Positions 1-8,581 of a DNA stretch of 64,000 nt are shown here, one piece after another (the stretch's first letter is position 1; the number at the start of each line of letters is the position of its first letter). The stretch spans positions 124,001 through 188,000 of the forward strand of contig JANYKC010000095.1 of NCBI GenBank assembly GCA_025358255.1. The letters run 5' to 3'. The position numbers were made by a program, and so were the translations under genes. Source of the DNA: Spirochaetaceae bacterium. GTDB lineage: Bacteria; Spirochaetota; Spirochaetia; Treponematales; Rectinemataceae. The notes beneath the pieces were generated by a model that was not told where the DNA came from, did no database searches, and worked only from the letters and a program-made list of their open reading frames with translations.

Positions 1-100
1 AGATGACCAGTCTCCGGCCCCTGAACTCCTTGAGCTCATGCAGCTTCCCATCCGCGTCCGGCAAGGAGAAATCCGGCGCTTTTGTTCCGACTTCGATCAT
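1..100 (-). CDS. bcp: Thiol peroxidase of the Bcp/AhpC-TSA type, N-terminal fragment
   Basis: Only the first ~33 codons lie inside the window. The reading begins [19 protein letters not shown], the usual start of a thioredoxin-dependent peroxiredoxin of the Bcp (PrxQ) class (G-x-x-A-P-D-F-x-L-P-D). Such proteins reduce hydroperoxides through a peroxidatic cysteine, which would lie beyond the left edge and cannot be checked. The start ATG (98-100) overlaps the TGA stop of the upstream M48 peptidase gene as ATGA, so the two are translationally coupled. Family call is good; the Bcp subtype is inferred from the N-terminus alone. Confidence 0.75.
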   Translation of the reverse strand, partial: MIEVGTKAPDFSLPDADGKLHELKEFRGRRLVI

Positions 101-1296
101 TTTTTCCCCCCGAAAATATCATTGAATAGGTCTTCCACATTCGGAGGCTTCGGGTTTTCCTTCCCCTCCTCGGCGCTCCCCGGCGGAGTCCCGGCGCCCT
201 TGTTCCCGAAAATGCCCGCGCCGCCGAAGGGTCCTTCAGGACCGAAGGGTCCTTCAGGGCCGAAAGGATTCCGGCCGCCGGCCATGTCCCCATCGGCCCT
301 GCCGGACGCCTTGCCTGCGGCATTTTTCAGGTTGCCGAAAAGCTCGCCCAAGTCGTTCATCACCTTTCCAGCCGCCTGGGAAAGCGGATCCTGCGAGGAG
401 GAAAAATCCTTCGCGTAGGAATCCTTTGCGCGCTCGAAATCCTCGAGCGGCCTGCCCTTGGCACTCTCTCCGCGACGGGGATACTCCCCGCGCTTGACCG
501 CGTCATAGCCGCCACCCTTCTCCCAGTCCTGGAGGGCCACCATGCGGAGCGCCGGGAAGGGATGGCTGTCGCCTATCACGTCGAGGAGCTTGAGGACGCT
601 GTCCATGCCCTCGGCGGAAGCGTCGTAGTCCCTCGCCTGGCGGAAGAACTCGTTGAGGTCCATCTCGGCTACGCGGCCGCCGCCGGCGGTCTTCATGAGG
701 GCACGATAGGCGGGCTGGGGATCCTGGACGGCCAGGAGGCCGGCACGGTCGGCCGAAAGCTCGCTCTTGCGGTCCCATTCGCGCAGGCTTCCCGTGAGCG
801 CGAGCGTGGCCGCGGCGCCGAGGAGGCCTTCGCTGAGGGCTCCTTGAGCCTTCACGATGAGGTCAAGGAGGGTCTTGTAGACGGCGTGGCCGGAGAGGAT
901 ATGACCCATCTCGTGGCCGATGACCGCGAGGAGCTCCTCATCGTCCCATAAATCCAGGGCAGCGCTCGTCAGCACTATGAAGGGCGAGTCGATGCCGTAG
1001 GTGTAGGCTCCAGGGCCGAGCTCGAGCCTGACGAAGACCTCCGGGCAAGGCGCGAGGTCGAGGACGCGGGCGGCTTCCTTGACAAGGCGATGCACCGAAG
1101 GGAACTGGGAATCCGAAACCCGGGCGGCACCGCCAAGGAAGCTGAGGCGGAGGGAACGCTCCGACGTTGAGCCAATGACGCGGCGCACGAGTCCTGCGGC
1201 GCCGGGTATGGCCGCGAAGGCGGAGAGGGCGGCGCGATCGGCCGGATGCTCCCAGGCCGATGGGCTGATCGCGGGAAAACTCATTCTATTCGTCAT
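97..1296 (-). CDS. M48-family zinc metallopeptidase
   Basis: This 399-aa protein carries the zinc-binding motif HEMGH at residues 128-132, within [13 protein letters not shown], and a downstream glutamate in SELSADRAG that fits the third zinc ligand of M48 (Ste24/HtpX-like) peptidases. No N-terminal signal peptide or clear membrane segment is visible, so it resembles the soluble M48 proteins more than HtpX. The C-terminal ~100 residues are low complexity, with a GPEGPF unit repeated back to back (DNA about 228-262) and a lysine-rich end. It is first in a coupled pair with the peroxiredoxin gene, suggesting a stress or protein-quality role. Substrate unknown. Confidence 0.85.
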   Translation of the reverse strand: MTNRMSFPAISPSAWEHPADRAALSAFAAIPGAAGLVRRVIGSTSERSLRLSFLGGAARVSDSQFPSVHRLVKEAARVLDLAPCPEVFVRLELGPGAYTYGIDSPFIVLTSAALDLWDDEELLAVIGHEMGHILSGHAVYKTLLDLIVKAQGALSEGLLGAAATLALTGSLREWDRKSELSADRAGLLAVQDPQPAYRALMKTAGGGRVAEMDLNEFFRQARDYDASAEGMDSVLKLLDVIGDSHPFPALRMVALQDWEKGGGYDAVKRGEYPRRGESAKGRPLEDFERAKDSYAKDFSSSQDPLSQAAGKVMNDLGELFGNLKNAAGKASGRADGDMAGGRNPFGPEGPFGPEGPFGGAGIFGNKGAGTPPGSAEEGKENPKPPNVEDLFNDIFGGKK

Positions 1297-1374
1297 GAGG
1301 GAAAATATACTGCCTCGGCGGCCCGATCACGAGCCCTCTTGGCGAATTTCCCCGTCAAGGCTAAACTCCCGACC

Positions 1375-1779
1375 ATGGAAAGAGGAAAACTCCGCGACCG
1401 CCTCGATGCGCGCGCACGGGAACTCAAGCGGGACCTGTATGCCTTGTATCTTGCCTATCGAAAGCCGCAGATGCCGTGGTACCTCAAGGTCCTGACCGCG
1501 GCGGTTGTGGGCTACGCGCTTTCCCCCATCGACCTCATCCCCGACTTCATACCCGTCCTCGGCCAGCTCGACGACCTCATCATCGTGCCCGCGGGCATTG
1601 CCCTGATCCTTAGGCTCATGCCGCCTGGGCTCATGGACAGCTGCCGCGCCGAGGCCATGAGGGAGATGTCCACCGGCAAGCCGAGGGCAGGAAGGATAGC
1701 GGCGGTCATTGTCGTCGCCGTCTGGCTCCTTGTCCTCGGCCTGATCGCCAAGGCAGTCCTCCTGCCGTCGGGCAAATAG
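1375..1779 (+). CDS. YkvA-like (DUF1232) small membrane protein
   Basis: A 134-aa protein with the DUF1232/YkvA signature [19 protein letters not shown] at about residues 45-63, following a charged N-terminal helix and a short hydrophobic segment. A C-terminal hydrophobic stretch (about residues 112-130) suggests a second membrane segment. I chose the ATG at 1375 because the family begins with such a short basic helix; the frame stays open to 1246 but upstream residues do not resemble the family. A TATACT hexamer at 1306-1311 could be its -10 box. It is read divergently from the M48 gene. The biochemical role of YkvA proteins is not established. Confidence 0.8.
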   Translation: MERGKLRDRLDARARELKRDLYALYLAYRKPQMPWYLKVLTAAVVGYALSPIDLIPDFIPVLGQLDDLIIVPAGIALILRLMPPGLMDSCRAEAMREMSTGKPRAGRIAAVIVVAVWLLVLGLIAKAVLLPSGK

Positions 1780-1808
1780 CGCGGCGATAGGCCTGGGGCC
1801 CGCTTCGA

Positions 1809-3029
1809 TCAGCCCTCGGCCGCCGCGCGGGCCTTGGCCTTCCGCACGAAAAACCCGATCGAAAGCCCCGAGATCGCCAGGATCCCCGAGGTCGCGAAGA
1901 AGACCGAGCCATATCCGGCAGCGACCGCCATGCCGGAGCCGATGGCCGGCCCGAGCGCATTGCCGCCTGAGGAGATGGAGCTGGACAAACCGTAGACGCT
2001 GCCCTGTTTCCCTTCCTCCGCGTGCTCGGCGATCAGGGCATTCACCGCAGGCATGGTTCCCCCGACGAAGAAACTGCTCAGGATGCGGAGGACAAGGAGC
2101 TGGAACGAGGTATGGACGAAGGCCTGGGGGAGGGTGAAGATGGCGGCCATCAGGGTTGAGGCGATCAGGGTCCGTCGATAGCCGATGCGCGCCGAGAGCT
2201 TCCCGAGGAGGAGGGCCGCCGCCGCGCTCGACAAGGCCCCGAGGCCAAGGATGAGGCCTGTCATCGATCCCACGGAGGCCGTGCCACGCGCCAGCGACTG
2301 GATGAAAAGGGGAAGGAAGGGCGAGGCGATGGAGCCGGAGACCTGGTTGGCGGCGACCACCGCCAGGAGGGCCCAGAGCGCCTTGGACCTGGACAGGACT
2401 GTCAGGTCGGGAATCATGCTGCGCAGAAGGGATTTGCGCTTCGCTGGCGGCGTAAAATCGTCATGGACGAATCTCGTGACGATGAAGGCCGCGAGGAGGA
2501 GCATCGCCGAGGTGGCGAAGAAATTAACCCTATGGCCGAAGGCATCGGAGACGAAGCCGCCGAATATGGGCCCAAAGGACGAACCGAGGAAGATCGCCAT
2601 CTGGAGGAGGCCGAGGGAAGGACCCGCCTCCTCCCGGGGAACGTTGGAGGCCACGAGGACCGTGGCCGCGGCGATCGTTCCGGTGACGCAACCCTGTAGG
2701 CTGCGCAGGATGAGGAAGGACCAAGGATCGCGGGCGGTGCCTTGGAGGCAGAGTATGATGGCCCCGCCGAGCATCGCGCGGAGGAGCATGGGCTTCCGGC
2801 CGTAGGAATCGGCCAGGCTGCCCCAGATGGGAGCGAAGATCGCGAGCATGAGGGATGGCAACGCGGCCAGTAGTCCCGTGAAGAACGAGATGCGCGCCGG
2901 ATCATGGACCCCAAGGTCCTGGATGAAAAAAGGGACGATCGGGGTGCTTGTCGCGAACCCCGCGATGGCCAGGAATTCGGCCACCCACACGGCATTGAGG
3001 GTCTTTTTCCAGGAAGGGACTCGGGACAT
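1809..3029 (-). CDS. MFS multidrug-type transporter
   Basis: A 406-aa major facilitator superfamily protein with about 12 hydrophobic segments. The N-terminal half contains the loop 2-3 motif as GSLADSYGRKPML (consensus GxLaDrxGrkxxl), and the second half the related GKLSARIGYRRTL. The pattern fits drug:proton antiporters (DHA1/MdtG-like); substrate cannot be read from sequence. The frame opens 11 codons upstream, but I prefer the ATG at 3029 (MSRVPSWKK) because the family begins with a short basic stretch before helix 1. It stands alone, convergent with the YkvA-like gene. Confidence 0.85.
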   Translation of the reverse strand: MSRVPSWKKTLNAVWVAEFLAIAGFATSTPIVPFFIQDLGVHDPARISFFTGLLAALPSLMLAIFAPIWGSLADSYGRKPMLLRAMLGGAIILCLQGTARDPWSFLILRSLQGCVTGTIAAATVLVASNVPREEAGPSLGLLQMAIFLGSSFGPIFGGFVSDAFGHRVNFFATSAMLLLAAFIVTRFVHDDFTPPAKRKSLLRSMIPDLTVLSRSKALWALLAVVAANQVSGSIASPFLPLFIQSLARGTASVGSMTGLILGLGALSSAAAALLLGKLSARIGYRRTLIASTLMAAIFTLPQAFVHTSFQLLVLRILSSFFVGGTMPAVNALIAEHAEEGKQGSVYGLSSSISSGGNALGPAIGSGMAVAAGYGSVFFATSGILAISGLSIGFFVRKAKARAAAEG

Positions 3030-3112
3030 TCTGCAAACCTCTGGGACCGATGATGCAAGCACGGACTATAGCATCGCAGGAGGATCGATGTCGACACGGC
3101 CCGCGGTGCCGA

Positions 3113-3141
3113 TTACCGCCAAACGGCGAGGATGCTATACT
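3113..3141 (+). promoter_or_regulatory. Possible sigma70 promoter for the DUF6941-like gene
   Basis: TTACCG (3113-3118), 17 bp, TATACT (3136-3141). The -10 box is good (5/6) and the -35 weak (3/6). It lies 45 bp before the ATG at 3186. Confidence 0.35.
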
Positions 3142-3185
3142 TCGGTTTACCATGCGAGAAACGACGGTAAAGGCGGCGCGGCCCC

Positions 3186-3605
3186 ATGAAAGTTGAGATC
3201 TTCACCTTCTGCGACTTCTCGCAGGACAACGCAGGCAAGCTCACGGTCGTGGGAAGTTTCGACACGATCTACGCCAAGGCCTTCCCCGTGGTCTATCCCC
3301 TCATTTCGATAGTCTCGCGGATCCGCTTTTCCCTCCAGGAGAAGGGCCGCCACACCTTCCGCTTCAGTTTCATGGACATGGACGGTTTCGAGGTCTTTCC
3401 CGCCATCCAAGGCGAAGCGATGATCGAGGATTTCAAGACCGCCACGAGCGCAATCAACCTGTCCATGAATGTCGTGAACGCCGAACTCAAGAAGGAATGC
3501 ATCATCACCGCCCGCCTCGAGGTGGATGGAAAAGAGCAGTTCTTTTCGCCTCTCCACCTCGTCAAGGCGCCTATTCCACCTTCGGCTCCACGTCAGGCGG
3601 AATAG
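3186..3605 (+). CDS. Conserved small protein, DUF6941-like
   Basis: A 139-aa soluble protein with no signal peptide or membrane segment. The opening (MKVEIFTFCDFSQDN, then GKLTVVGSFD) and the all-beta character with repeated FRFSFMDMDG-type strands resemble the DUF6941 group of uncharacterised proteins, which share a 'lCDyA...dGKLtvlG' start. I recognise the group only by this pattern and assign no function. It sits alone between a divergent exporter gene and a convergent operon. The ATG at 3186 is the first in frame and follows a GGCGCGG stretch rather than a clear Shine-Dalgarno. Confidence 0.6.
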   Translation: MKVEIFTFCDFSQDNAGKLTVVGSFDTIYAKAFPVVYPLISIVSRIRFSLQEKGRHTFRFSFMDMDGFEVFPAIQGEAMIEDFKTATSAINLSMNVVNAELKKECIITARLEVDGKEQFFSPLHLVKAPIPPSAPRQAE

Positions 3606-3615
3606 TCCCGGCAGG

Positions 3616-3870
3616 CTAGGCCCTTCTCCAGGGCTTCTTCCCCTCCCTCACGAGCTGCGTCCAGACAAGGACCACATGGATCGCGTCGAAGGCGAAAGTG
3701 GCCACGTAGAGCAGCGGCCAAAGGAGCCCGCCCGCCGCGGATTTGCGCTTGAGGATCGCCTCGATGTGGAGCACGGACATCACAAGGTTCATGCCGATGG
3801 CCGAATAGGCCCTGCCCATCCCGAGGGGGGTGGCCGCGCAGGTTGAAGGGCGCCGCGTCCATGCTGCCAT
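3616..3870 (-). CDS. Small membrane protein of unknown function
   Basis: An 84-aa protein with one or two hydrophobic segments: about residues 24-38 (moderately hydrophobic) and 48-72 (WPLLYVATFAFDAIHVVLVW). The C-terminus is basic (REGKKPWRRA). GGGAAAGA lies just before the ATG at 3870; a second ATG at 3819 is also possible and would give a 67-aa protein beginning MGRAYSAIGMNLV. It is the last gene of the leftward aldehyde oxidoreductase operon, 95 bp after the DUF362 gene, separated by a GC-rich hairpin. I do not recognise a family. The coding call rests on hydrophobicity and operon position. Confidence 0.5.
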   Translation of the reverse strand: MAAWTRRPSTCAATPLGMGRAYSAIGMNLVMSVLHIEAILKRKSAAGGLLWPLLYVATFAFDAIHVVLVWTQLVREGKKPWRRA

Positions 3871-3876
3871 TCTTTC

Positions 3877-3900
3877 CCGCGGGTCAGTAAGGGCCCGCGG
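3877..3900. terminator. GC-rich hairpin between DUF362 gene and small membrane gene
   Basis: CCGCGGG (3877-3883) pairs with CCCGCGG (3894-3900) around a 10-nt loop. No T-run follows on either strand, so it is more likely an attenuating or mRNA-stabilising hairpin than a full terminator. Confidence 0.35.
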
Positions 3901-3965
3901 ACATTGTTCAGGATTCGGGGAATCCGTCGAGCGGGCGCTTCCCCCCATCGCCGTGGATTCCCGCT

Positions 3966-5939
3966 TCAGCCATGGATCCCCAGCGCCCAGGGTACCCAGC
4001 AGGGGTAGCCCATGCAGAGCGTGAGCAACAGGGTTTTCCAGGCTGGCCGCCCCTTGCCGCTCCGCTGCGCATACCTGCGCATCGCCCGCAGGGAAAAGGG
4101 CAACTCGGCGAGGTGGAGGGCCTCGATGGCCAGCCAGATCGTGAACCAGGTGGAAGCGGAGAGGCCGGCGACGACACCGGCCGAAGCGAGGATGGCGAGG
4201 AGGAGCGGAGCGGCCGTCACAAGCAAGGTCGTCCATGCCTGGGAAGTCCAGAAGGCCTTGGCCACGAGGTGGTCCACGTAGACCCCGCTCATGGATGCCA
4301 TGGTGGCATCGTCCTCGAAAGCCAGGAGGAGCTTCCTTTCGGCGCGGTCGGTCGCGGGGAGGGGCCAGGCAAGCCAATTCGCCTCCTTGCTTCCCTCGCC
4401 CGGCTCTCCGCCCGCGGTCGGCTCGGGAGAGGTCGCGAAGGGGACATCGAGGCGCTCGCCCGCCTTGATCAGCCGGCGCCGGGCCGCGCGCTGGGCAAGC
4501 GTGCTGGTGAGGATCTCGCCGAGGTGCCGATTTTTGGCCGAAAGGACGCGGCAGGCCGTGCCGGTGATCTTGTGGATGGCCATGTGGGGGGCGTTGGCGA
4601 AGGGCATGCATCCCTCGACGAAGACATCCACCTTTTCCTGGAGGCCCTTCCCGCAGCTGCCCACCACCATTTTCTTGCCGGGCAGGGCGAGCATCGAGGC
4701 CTCGTCCCAGGACTTTCCGTCGGAATCGTACCAATGCCGATCACCCGGTCCGCCGGCCATGGAAGGAAGTCCGGGGCCGACCACGAGGACGCCGGGAGCC
4801 TTCGAGTGGATGCCCTCGGCGGCGATCAGGGCAAGGCCGAAGCGCGTCGTGGCGGCGCAGCCGCCCCAGCAGGCCTTCTCCAAGGCCCGCGCGTAGTCGG
4901 GGCCTGAGAGGCTGCCCTCTCCCGCGGGCGGGTCGCGATCGATGCCGACAAGTACCTTCAGGTTCGGGAAGTCCTTGCGCACCCGCTCCGAGAGGAGGGA
5001 GGCATCCGCCGGGCGGAAGTGGACCGGCGTCGGGTCGCCGATGACCTTCGCGCCCTTGGCGTCGCCGAAGCCGAGCTCGTCCGCGATGGTCATGAGCCTG
5101 ACGGTCGAAGGATCGAAGCCCATCATGGTGGTGGCGACGCGGTCGGTCTCCACGGCATGGTCGCCCACGATGATGAGGCGGCTGTCCACCGGGTCCACGG
5201 GCGCGGGGCACTCGCCCTCGCCTCCCACGACGCCGTCGATGAGGACGAGGTCCGGCTTGAAAAGGTAGAGCATCTCGACGAGCTTCCGGTCGATCGCATA
5301 ATGGTGATGCCGCTGCCGGAGGTTGTAGGGGATGACGCCCATCGCGTTCTTGAAGCCGAGGGTGACCCCCGTGTAGAGGTTGGTCTTGAGCTTGGGGACG
5401 GAGACATAGGCGGCGTCTCCCCGGATGACGTCGGAGAAGACGCGGGGCACGAGGATCTCGCGCTGGACCCTGGCCTTGGGGAGGAGGTAGCGGTCGACGG
5501 GCGTCTCCTCAAGGGCGATGAGGCCGCAGCCCCGCTTGCAGGCGAGGCGGTCGATGCCCGCGGTCAGGAAGGCGACCCTTGTGGGCGAGCCACGTCCGGA
5601 GCCCTCCACGATATCGACGCTTCCCGCCCTCGAGGAAAGCCAGAGGATGAGGGCATCGAGGACACGGGGATCGGTGGACTCGGGAGAGACAGGAGCTTCG
5701 GTTCCGAGCCTGTCGTAGACCATGACGAGGTTGGGCTTCACGAGGACGCGTTTCCCCACGAAGCGCGCGCCGATGCCGGCTTCCGCGTCGAGGCGATCAA
5801 GGGCGCCGAAGACCGCCGCGCGGATGGCCACGACTTCCGGCCGCCCCTCCCATGAGTCGCTGCCATAGTCGCGCGGCAACGCGGCGCAGCCTTCGAGATA
5901 CTCGCCCTTCGTAAGGCGTTCGACAACGACAGTGGCCAT
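3966..5939 (-). CDS. DUF362-domain protein with C-terminal membrane segments
   Basis: A 657-aa protein beginning MATVVVERLTKGEY. The first ~330 residues are a DUF362 domain, with VLVKPNLV near residues 66-72 and KLKTNLYTGVTLGFKN further on, both typical of the family. A cysteine-containing second region follows (CWGGCAATTRFG, VVGSCGKGLQ, VEGCMPFANAPH). The last ~120 residues contain two or three hydrophobic segments and end in GYPCWVPWALGIHG, so the protein is probably membrane anchored. Its ATG (5937-5939) overlaps the ferredoxin stop (TGATG). Position directly after AOR and ferredoxin suggests a membrane-side electron or maturation partner; this is inference. The much longer in-frame extension upstream is excluded because it overlaps the ferredoxin and AOR genes. 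Confidence 0.75.
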   Translation of the reverse strand: MATVVVERLTKGEYLEGCAALPRDYGSDSWEGRPEVVAIRAAVFGALDRLDAEAGIGARFVGKRVLVKPNLVMVYDRLGTEAPVSPESTDPRVLDALILWLSSRAGSVDIVEGSGRGSPTRVAFLTAGIDRLACKRGCGLIALEETPVDRYLLPKARVQREILVPRVFSDVIRGDAAYVSVPKLKTNLYTGVTLGFKNAMGVIPYNLRQRHHHYAIDRKLVEMLYLFKPDLVLIDGVVGGEGECPAPVDPVDSRLIIVGDHAVETDRVATTMMGFDPSTVRLMTIADELGFGDAKGAKVIGDPTPVHFRPADASLLSERVRKDFPNLKVLVGIDRDPPAGEGSLSGPDYARALEKACWGGCAATTRFGLALIAAEGIHSKAPGVLVVGPGLPSMAGGPGDRHWYDSDGKSWDEASMLALPGKKMVVGSCGKGLQEKVDVFVEGCMPFANAPHMAIHKITGTACRVLSAKNRHLGEILTSTLAQRAARRRLIKAGERLDVPFATSPEPTAGGEPGEGSKEANWLAWPLPATDRAERKLLLAFEDDATMASMSGVYVDHLVAKAFWTSQAWTTLLVTAAPLLLAILASAGVVAGLSASTWFTIWLAIEALHLAELPFSLRAMRRYAQRSGKGRPAWKTLLLTLCMGYPCWVPWALGIHG

Positions 5940-6190
5940 CAGGAGTTCTCCTTTTTTCGCTCGACGAGGTCGCTGGCGGCGACTAAGCCGATGCAGTCGA
6001 CGGGACAGGCTTTGGCGCAGAGGGCGCATCCGGTGCAGCTTTCGGGGCGGTCGAGCCTGGGGAAGGCCGTGCGGTACCGGTCCAGTCCCTGTTTCGAGAG
6101 CGAGAGGCAGCCGAAGGGACAGGCGGGGAGGCAGGAGCCGCAGGCCATGCACAGGGCATACTCGAAAGAGGGGACCTTTTTCGAGGCCAT
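5939..6190 (-). CDS. 2x[4Fe-4S] ferredoxin (AOR partner)
   Basis: An 83-aa protein with two cysteine clusters, CMACGSCLPACPFG (residues 14-27) and CTGCALCAKACPVD (52-65), each C-x2-C-x2-C-x3-C-P, so it should bind two [4Fe-4S] clusters. Spacing between the clusters is longer than in clostridial ferredoxin (a ~24-residue insert). The start ATG overlaps the AOR stop (TGATG) and its own stop overlaps the DUF362 start, so the three genes are coupled. It is the expected electron acceptor or donor for aldehyde:ferredoxin oxidoreductase. Confidence 0.9.
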   Translation of the reverse strand: MASKKVPSFEYALCMACGSCLPACPFGCLSLSKQGLDRYRTAFPRLDRPESCTGCALCAKACPVDCIGLVAASDLVERKKENS

Positions 6191-8193
6191 CACTCCACCT
6201 CCAGCTTGGCTGCCTGAAATGCCGGTCGCGGAGGCAGGCCGTAGGCCGCGAGGGTCTCGGGGAGGGGGACGCCGGTTTCCGGATCCCAGCCGAAGCGGCG
6301 CCAATAGTTGGAGACCATGGCCTTGATGGGCACCCTGATGCCCGCGAGGGGACCCGTTTCCAATGGAGGTTCGCCCGCCATCCTTTGGGGCATGATCGAG
6401 TCGCGCGGGGAGAGGCCTTGCTTGACATTGAAGAGTTGCCGCAGGGTCTGGATCCTCCGGGCGGCGTCCATGTAGTCCTCGCGGCTGCGCTTCACGCCAG
6501 TGGCCGCGTCGAGGTAATCGAAGATCCGCCAGTGCTGGGTGCCCGTGGCGACGGCGAAGAGGCAGCCCCCCGCGGCATCCAACACCTGTTTGAGGCAGGT
6601 GCCCGCGACCGACTTGTCCGCTTCGCGCTCCGTCGCCTCGTATTCCTCGCCCTTGGGATAGATTTTCGTGGACTTGGGCGCCCAGGGAACACCTTCCCAG
6701 ACATGGGAGACGTTGTAGTAGACCGAAGCGGAGATGGTATGGCGGCCCGGCGTGGGATCGGCGCTGAAGGAGACCCCCATCATGGGATCCAGGCGGGCAT
6801 CGTGCATCCCGGGCTCCTGCCCGCCGGCATGCATCGCATAACGCTCCGAACCCCTGCCGATGCGCTCCGCCGCCTTCTTGACGCCATCGGCCAGGAGGTC
6901 GCCCAGGCCCTTGCGGGCGGCCATGAGCTCGAGGAGGGCGACCATGGCCTTGCCGTCGCCCCAGCGCAGCTCGAGGCCTCCCGTGTCCGCCTTCGTGAGG
7001 ATGCCGTTTTCGAAGCACTCGATCGCGAAAGCCATGGTCCCCCCGGCCGAGATGGTATCAAGGCCGGAGCGGTTGCAGATCTCGTTGCAGCGGTAGATGG
7101 TCTCGAGGTCGTCGTTCATGCACAAGGCGCCGAAGGTGCAAGCTGTCTCGTACTCGGGTTTGTGCGAATGGCTGATGCCGGGCATGATGTCGGAGACATC
7201 CACCACCCCGCCGCAGCCGATGACGCAGGAATAGCAGTGGTACTTGCGCGTCTCGCGCTTGACGATGCGGTCGGGATCAAGCTTCCCGTAGTGCCGGGCA
7301 CCGAACTCGGCCACGGATCCGCCCCAGTTCCTCATCGGGGAATCGCCGTTGACCGCTCCGGCCAGGTTGTTGTAGATGGTCCCCCAGCGCTTCATGATGC
7401 CCGCGCTCATTATGCCGTCCAGGGGGAGGACCTGCTTCCCGCCCATGATCTTGCCGAGGACGGGGAGGAAGCGGCCCTTCATGAGGCCGGGCAGGTTCTG
7501 CCGCCTTACCTTGTCGGAATAGGCCTTGGAAAGGGCCTTGACGGCCGCGGGGTCGGCGCAGGGGATGGGGCGGTTGCCCTTGAGCACGAGGGCCTTGAGG
7601 CGCTTGGAGCCCATGACGGCGCCGACGCCCGACCTCGCGGCATAGCGCCCCAGGTCATTGGAGATGCCCGAGATGAGCGAAAGCCTCTCCGCGGCCGGCC
7701 CGATGGCCGCGACCGCGGGAAGCTTGCCGCCGGCATGGCGCGAGAGGATGGCCTCCTCGGTCGCGATGGCGTCCATGCCCCAGAGCTCTCCCGCTGCTTC
7801 CAGACCTGGGCCTTTCGCGTCGGCGATGAAGACGAGGGGCTCCGAGGCGATGCCACGGAAGAGGATGGCATCCCAGCCGCATTGCTTAATCGCAGGGGAG
7901 AGGTTGCCGCCGCAGTTGGCATCTCCCCATCCTCCGGTAAGGGGGGACTTGCAGGCCACCATCCAGCGGCCCGCCATGACCGCGCCGGTGCCAGTGAGGA
8001 GACCGCTCGAAAAACAGAGGACATTGTCGGGACCGAGGGGATCGGCGCCTGCCGGTATGGCATCGTAGAGAAGCGAGGCTGCCAGGCCAACACCGCCCAA
8101 ATACCCGAGCCAGGTCTCTTCGGGGATGATCTCCTCCTCGAAGCTCCGTTTCTCGAGATCGACCCGCAGGATCTTGCCCATGCATGCCTTCAT
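6190..8193 (-). CDS. aor: Aldehyde:ferredoxin oxidoreductase (tungsten/molybdenum pterin)
   Basis: A 667-aa protein of the AOR family, which oxidises aldehydes to acids (or reduces acids) with a bis-tungstopterin cofactor and ferredoxin. The [4Fe-4S] ligands appear as C320-x2-C323-x3-C327 (HCYSCVIGC), with C544 (GGCLFA) as the distal fourth ligand. The N-terminal domain starts MKACMGKILRVDL, as is usual. I chose the ATG at 8193 because a GGAGG sits 7 nt upstream; the frame extends 15 codons further without family resemblance. A MoaD-like protein precedes it by 37 bp and a ferredoxin gene overlaps its end. Metal (W or Mo) and physiological aldehyde cannot be read from the sequence. Confidence 0.92.
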   Translation of the reverse strand: MKACMGKILRVDLEKRSFEEEIIPEETWLGYLGGVGLAASLLYDAIPAGADPLGPDNVLCFSSGLLTGTGAVMAGRWMVACKSPLTGGWGDANCGGNLSPAIKQCGWDAILFRGIASEPLVFIADAKGPGLEAAGELWGMDAIATEEAILSRHAGGKLPAVAAIGPAAERLSLISGISNDLGRYAARSGVGAVMGSKRLKALVLKGNRPIPCADPAAVKALSKAYSDKVRRQNLPGLMKGRFLPVLGKIMGGKQVLPLDGIMSAGIMKRWGTIYNNLAGAVNGDSPMRNWGGSVAEFGARHYGKLDPDRIVKRETRKYHCYSCVIGCGGVVDVSDIMPGISHSHKPEYETACTFGALCMNDDLETIYRCNEICNRSGLDTISAGGTMAFAIECFENGILTKADTGGLELRWGDGKAMVALLELMAARKGLGDLLADGVKKAAERIGRGSERYAMHAGGQEPGMHDARLDPMMGVSFSADPTPGRHTISASVYYNVSHVWEGVPWAPKSTKIYPKGEEYEATEREADKSVAGTCLKQVLDAAGGCLFAVATGTQHWRIFDYLDAATGVKRSREDYMDAARRIQTLRQLFNVKQGLSPRDSIMPQRMAGEPPLETGPLAGIRVPIKAMVSNYWRRFGWDPETGVPLPETLAAYGLPPRPAFQAAKLEVE

Positions 8194-8230
8194 GAAACCT
8201 CCAGGAACAGGGATGGAAAAAGACGAGGGA

Positions 8231-8467
8231 TCATCCACCTGCCAATAGCGAGATGAAGCTCACCGTGTCCCCGTCGGAGAGGACCCTGGATAGCCTCGAG
8301 CGCTCGTAGTTGACCATGCAGAAAAGGACCGCCCCCTGCCGCAAGGGAATGCGGAGGAGCTTGAAGAGCTGGTTGAGGGTCGATGCCTCGGGGAGTTCGA
8401 CAAAGCCCTCGTCATCGATGGGCGAATGATCGCCGAGGGGCGGCGCATAGACGCGGATACGCAACAT
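8231..8467 (-). CDS. MoaD/ThiS-like sulfur carrier protein
   Basis: A 78-aa beta-grasp protein ending in ...SLLAGG. The C-terminal Gly-Gly is the thiocarboxylation site of MoaD/ThiS carriers. Such genes often precede AOR genes and are thought to supply sulfur for the dithiolene of the pterin cofactor. GGGAGGAG lies directly before the ATG at 8467. It is the first gene of the leftward operon MoaD-AOR-ferredoxin-DUF362. Whether it serves general molybdopterin synthesis or only AOR is unknown; the context favours the latter. Confidence 0.85.
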   Translation of the reverse strand: MLRIRVYAPPLGDHSPIDDEGFVELPEASTLNQLFKLLRIPLRQGAVLFCMVNYERSRLSRVLSDGDTVSFISLLAGG

Positions 8468-8491
8468 CTCCTCCCTTTGCCGATCGCATGC

Positions 8492-8513
8492 AAAACCGAA
8501 CTAGTTCTGTTTT
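8492..8513. promoter_or_regulatory. TetR-type operator candidate 1
   Basis: A 22-bp palindrome centred on ACTAGT, with outer arms AAAACCGA and TCTGTTTT; one base pair of the eleven is mismatched. It lies 25 bp upstream of the MoaD start and upstream of the divergent TetR gene, so one bound repressor could control both directions. Confidence 0.6.
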
Positions 8514-8524
8514 GGAAATTAGGC

Positions 8525-8530
8525 TACAAT
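8525..8530 (+). promoter_or_regulatory. -10 box for the TetR gene
   Basis: TACAAT (5/6 match). The region 17 bp upstream (TAGTTC) is a poor -35 and lies inside operator 1, so occupancy of the palindrome would block polymerase. Confidence 0.4.
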
Positions 8531-8553
8531 GCTATTAAAACCCTGTCAACAAG

Positions 8554-8570
8554 AAACCGAATTCATTCGG
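8554..8570. promoter_or_regulatory. TetR-type operator candidate 2
   Basis: CCGAAT-TC-ATTCGG (8557-8570) is a perfect 6-bp inverted repeat. It shares the leading AAACCGAA with operator 1 and sits immediately before the Shine-Dalgarno of the TetR gene. Confidence 0.45.
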
Positions 8571-8581
8571 GAGGTGTATGC

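Noticed and set aside
5932..8256. A 774-codon open frame on the plus strand across the AOR gene
   Set aside because: It is antisense to AOR, ferredoxin and MoaD, all with clear motifs; long antisense frames are common in GC-rich DNA.
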